From positions 1-6,505 of the forward strand of contig JAITPU010000088.1 of the NCBI GenBank assembly GCA_031289235.1: a stretch of DNA of 6,505 bases, in the 5' to 3' direction. Below the pieces are notes generated by a model. That model worked only from the letters and a program-made list of their open reading frames with translations. It ran no database searches and was not told where the DNA came from. Positions 5,006 to 6,505 of the stretch are shown piece by piece; the stretch's first letter is position 1, and every line of letters starts with the position of its first letter. The position numbers and the translations under genes are program-made. Source of the stretch: Eubacteriales Family XIII. Incertae Sedis bacterium. Its GTDB lineage: Bacteria > Bacillota > Clostridia > Peptostreptococcales > Anaerovoracaceae.

Positions 5006-6259
5006 TTAATCCATTTTTACAAAGGGTTTCTTCCTGTAATCCGAATCCTCCCGCATCTCTCCGTTCTTCGCCAAATTGTAAAGATCGGAAGCTAAGATAT
5101 CGTATCGCAGCAAGGGCCAGACCGCTTCCGCCGCCCGCCTGCTCTTGCTCAAATTCGTGATGACATGAAACGAGGGATCTCCGCCGTTTTTAATCCGCCT
5201 CAAAATCCGCGCGCCCCTGCCGTTAAGCGCGAGCACGCGCCCGTACGCGGCGCCGCTTTCCTCAATCGAACGCAGGGAACTCTTTTCGAGTCCGAACAGA
5301 GCATGAAGCAGAAAGCGTCTGATCCTCGTCTCCGTATATCGCTTCGATTTGATCGCCGCGACGAGCGATTCCATATCCACAGCTCTTTCCACGGCGGCCT
5401 TCGCCCGGTTTTCAAGGCCTTCCGAGGCGGAAAAGATATCGCCGAGTTCTTTCGCCTCTTTCGTGCGCAAGGCGTATGCGATCATCTGATAAAAACTCTG
5501 CGATGCCGCTAAGCCCCGGTTTTCAGCGAGCGAAAGGACGCGTGCCGCCGTTTCGGGCAGGTAGGCGAGGGCCTCTTTGCTCTTTCCGGCGAGGAAAAGC
5601 TTCCTCAGCGCGGAAGCGCCCGCAACGCGCGCTTCGTCGTTTCTGCCGTCGTACTCCGCGCCGCGCCGCCGGACGGTCACGGGGCGTATATCGCTGCCTG
5701 TCATAATAAGCTGTTTCAGATATTCTATCGCGAGAATGTTGTTCGGCTGTTTCAGCAGATCCGCGCTCCGCGTCCCGGCCAGTTCCCGCAGCGCTTCACA
5801 GCGGGCCTTCGGAAAAGAACAGCCCTTACCGGAAAAGGCCCTCAGACTCGCTCTGAAACCCTCCGGCTCACGAACGATTATCTCCGCCGCCTCGGAAAGC
5901 CGCCCAAGATCTCCGCATTCGCTTCCGAAAGAAAGGTGCGTAACGCAGCCCAAGCGGTTCAACAGCCTCACGGCGCCTTTCGCGAAATATTCGGCGTTGT
6001 TGCACGCGTAAACAAAAGGAAGCTCTAACACAAGGTCCGCGCCGTTTTCCACGGCAATCCGCGCCCGCGTCCATTTGTCCCAAAAGGCGGCCTCGCCCCT
6101 CTGCGCGAAATCGCCGCTCATAACCGCGACGACGGTTTCCGCTCCGGTGAGGGATCTCGTTTCCCGCAAATGGAAACTATGCCCATTGTGGAACGGGTTG
6201 TACTCAGCGATGACACCCGCGACCTTGAGATTTTCGCCCGCTTCGCCGCGCGTCCGCAT
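5006..6259 (-). CDS. tmcAL: tRNA(Met) cytidine acetate ligase TmcAL (YlbM family)
   Basis: Uses acetate and ATP, via acetyl-AMP, to form N4-acetylcytidine at the wobble base C34 of elongator tRNA-Met, aiding AUG decoding. The family is nucleotidyltransferase-like. Key motifs: VIAEYNPFHNGH (16-27), the HxGH-type nucleotide-binding motif; MSGDFAQRGE (47-56) followed by DKWTRA; GADLVLELPF (73-82); FGSE (111-114); and PNNILAIEYL (172-181). The 417-residue length fits the family. Start choice is unsure: the family usually begins near LKVAGVIAEYNPF, but that leucine is CTC, so I take the ATG at 6257-6259, which leaves a 10-residue Arg/Gly/Glu extension. Its likely ribosome binding site AAGGGGG (6273-6279) is 13 nt away, which is long. 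An in-frame TTG at 6301 has no good site. Upstream lies an unusual AT-rich leader; downstream is ackA, which handles the same metabolite. Confidence 0.94.
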   Translation of the reverse strand: MRTRGEAGENLKVAGVIAEYNPFHNGHSFHLRETRSLTGAETVVAVMSGDFAQRGEAAFWDKWTRARIAVENGADLVLELPFVYACNNAEYFAKGAVRLLNRLGCVTHLSFGSECGDLGRLSEAAEIIVREPEGFRASLRAFSGKGCSFPKARCEALRELAGTRSADLLKQPNNILAIEYLKQLIMTGSDIRPVTVRRRGAEYDGRNDEARVAGASALRKLFLAGKSKEALAYLPETAARVLSLAENRGLAASQSFYQMIAYALRTKEAKELGDIFSASEGLENRAKAAVERAVDMESLVAAIKSKRYTETRIRRFLLHALFGLEKSSLRSIEESGAAYGRVLALNGRGARILRRIKNGGDPSFHVITNLSKSRRAAEAVWPLLRYDILASDLYNLAKNGEMREDSDYRKKPFVKMD

Positions 6260-6277
6260 CTTTGCGGCTATTCCCCC

Positions 6278-6347
6278 TTGGTAAATCAATTCGTTTACCA
6301 AACTATATTGTTTAGTAAATAACGCATTTTAGTACGCTCCTTGTACT
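6278..6347 (-). promoter_or_regulatory. Candidate tmcAL leader with competing hairpins (possible attenuator)
   Basis: On the minus strand, segment A TTTACTAAAC (6310-6319) pairs over 10 bp (one U-G) with segment B GTTTGGTAAA (6294-6303). B can instead pair over 8 perfect bp with segment C TTTACCAA (6278-6285), which overlaps the first two bases of the AAGGGGG ribosome binding site of tmcAL. A:B and B:C exclude each other. A mini-ORF covers A and B. A 5-bp stem, AGTAC/GTACT (6343-6347 with 6331-6335), presents that mini-ORF's ribosome binding site in its loop. The pairings are seen directly; regulation is inferred. Confidence 0.45.
6295..6327 (-). CDS. Possible 10-residue leader peptide upstream of tmcAL
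   Basis: ATG at 6325-6327 opens a mini-ORF encoding MRYLLNNIVW, ending in TAA at 6295-6297. A strong AAGGAG ribosome binding site (6337-6342) lies 9 nt upstream, better than the site of tmcAL itself. The stop codon falls within hairpin segment B, and the ORF spans segments A and B completely, so a ribosome reading it would open A:B and block B:C. It ends 35 bases before the tmcAL start and is in another frame. No known leader peptide family is recognised. It could also be chance, since ten codons is short. Confidence 0.35.
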   Translation of the reverse strand: MRYLLNNIVW

Positions 6348-6389
6348 ATTTCTACCCATATTCTGTTTTTGCTGATTTTTTGCTATCAA

Positions 6390-6410
6390 TGCGCTATCAG
6401 GCATAGCGCA
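6390..6410. repeat. 8-bp inverted repeat with flanking GCTATC copies
   Basis: TGCGCTAT (6390-6397) and ATAGCGCA (6403-6410) are perfect reverse complements around CAGGC. GCTATCA occurs twice on the plus strand (6382-6388 and 6393-6399), and GCTATAG follows at 6413-6419. No T run follows on either strand, so it is not a normal intrinsic terminator. A protein-binding site or recombination-associated repeat is possible. Confidence 0.5.
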
Positions 6411-6413
6411 ACG

Positions 6414-6440
6414 CTATAGTTCGATACTTTGTCCACGCAT
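6414..6440 (-). CDS. Possible 8-residue mini-ORF in the AT-rich right edge
   Basis: ATG at 6438-6440 encodes MRGQSIEL and ends in TAG at 6414-6416. AGGAG at 6450-6454 lies 9 nt upstream, the same spacing as the mini-ORF at 6295-6327. A frame open from the window edge stops in TAG at 6453-6455, overlapping this ribosome binding site, which suggests coupling to an upstream gene. No function can be given; this may be chance. Confidence 0.25.
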   Translation of the reverse strand: MRGQSIEL

Positions 6441-6452
6441 AGAGGATAACTC

Positions 6453-6505
6453 CTACAACTCCATCTTAATCAATGTTAATTCTATCGTAATGTGATTTCT
6501 CCTTT
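6453..6505 (-). other. Possible 3' end of an upstream minus-strand gene
   Basis: One minus frame is open from the window edge to a TAG at 6453-6455, giving the tail ITIELTLIKMEL. The 16 full codons visible are too few to identify a family or prove coding. The sequence is AT-rich, unlike tmcAL. The other two minus frames close sooner or similarly early. Confidence 0.2.

Noticed and set aside
5577..6011. 144-codon plus-strand ORF inside tmcAL
   Set aside because: Antisense shadow; Ser/Arg/Pro-rich, no homology that I recognise.
6312..6404. 30-codon minus-strand ORF starting ATG at 6404
   Set aside because: No ribosome binding site before the ATG, which lies in the loop and stem of the 6390-6410 repeat; overlaps the better-supported mini-ORF in another frame.

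Overview
The window looks like part of the chromosome of an uncultured, moderately GC-rich member of the Firmicutes, most likely class Clostridia. The basis is the protein set: a short FtsK/SpoIIIE-type membrane domain with a long charged linker, a 60-residue zinc-ribbon L32, a Firmicutes-type TmcAL, and strong GGAGG-like ribosome binding sites. No rRNA, tRNA, CRISPR array or recognisable transposase gene is visible. The five complete genes and one truncated gene are all housekeeping genes.

Layout. Bases 1-1151 (minus) hold the N-terminal third or so of an FtsK/SpoIIIE DNA translocase, cut by the window edge. It lies 65 bases downstream of uppP (1217-2050, minus), and the spacer carries three perfect DNA palindromes. 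A 202-base AT-rich divergent region separates uppP from asd (2253-3251, plus); a good minus-strand promoter there overlaps a -10 box facing asd. The asd gene converges on rpmF (3327-3509, minus), with a 14-bp hairpin at the junction. Upstream of rpmF is a 248-base AT-rich gap with an exact-consensus TTGACA-17-TATAAT promoter and an 11-bp inverted repeat, so rpmF probably has its own promoter and a leader of about 200 nt. Next come ackA (3758-4954) and tmcAL (5006-6259), both minus and 51 bases apart, probably one operon. The last ~205 bases are about 35% GC. They hold mini-ORFs with ribosome binding sites and competing hairpins that end at the tmcAL ribosome binding site.

How the genes fit together. 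The left half concerns envelope and division: UppP recycles the undecaprenyl lipid carrier, Asd feeds diaminopimelate and lysine synthesis, and FtsK acts at the division septum. The right half links acetate and translation: AckA interconverts acetyl phosphate and acetate, TmcAL uses acetate and ATP to acetylate tRNA-Met, and L32 is a ribosomal protein. The usual Firmicutes partners pta (next to ackA) and the DUF177/YceD gene (next to rpmF) are absent here.

No new multi-gene system is visible. The points most worth a second look are regulatory: a possible leader-peptide attenuator before tmcAL, the structured rpmF leader, and the AT-rich island at the right edge, which may have a different origin from the genes beside it.
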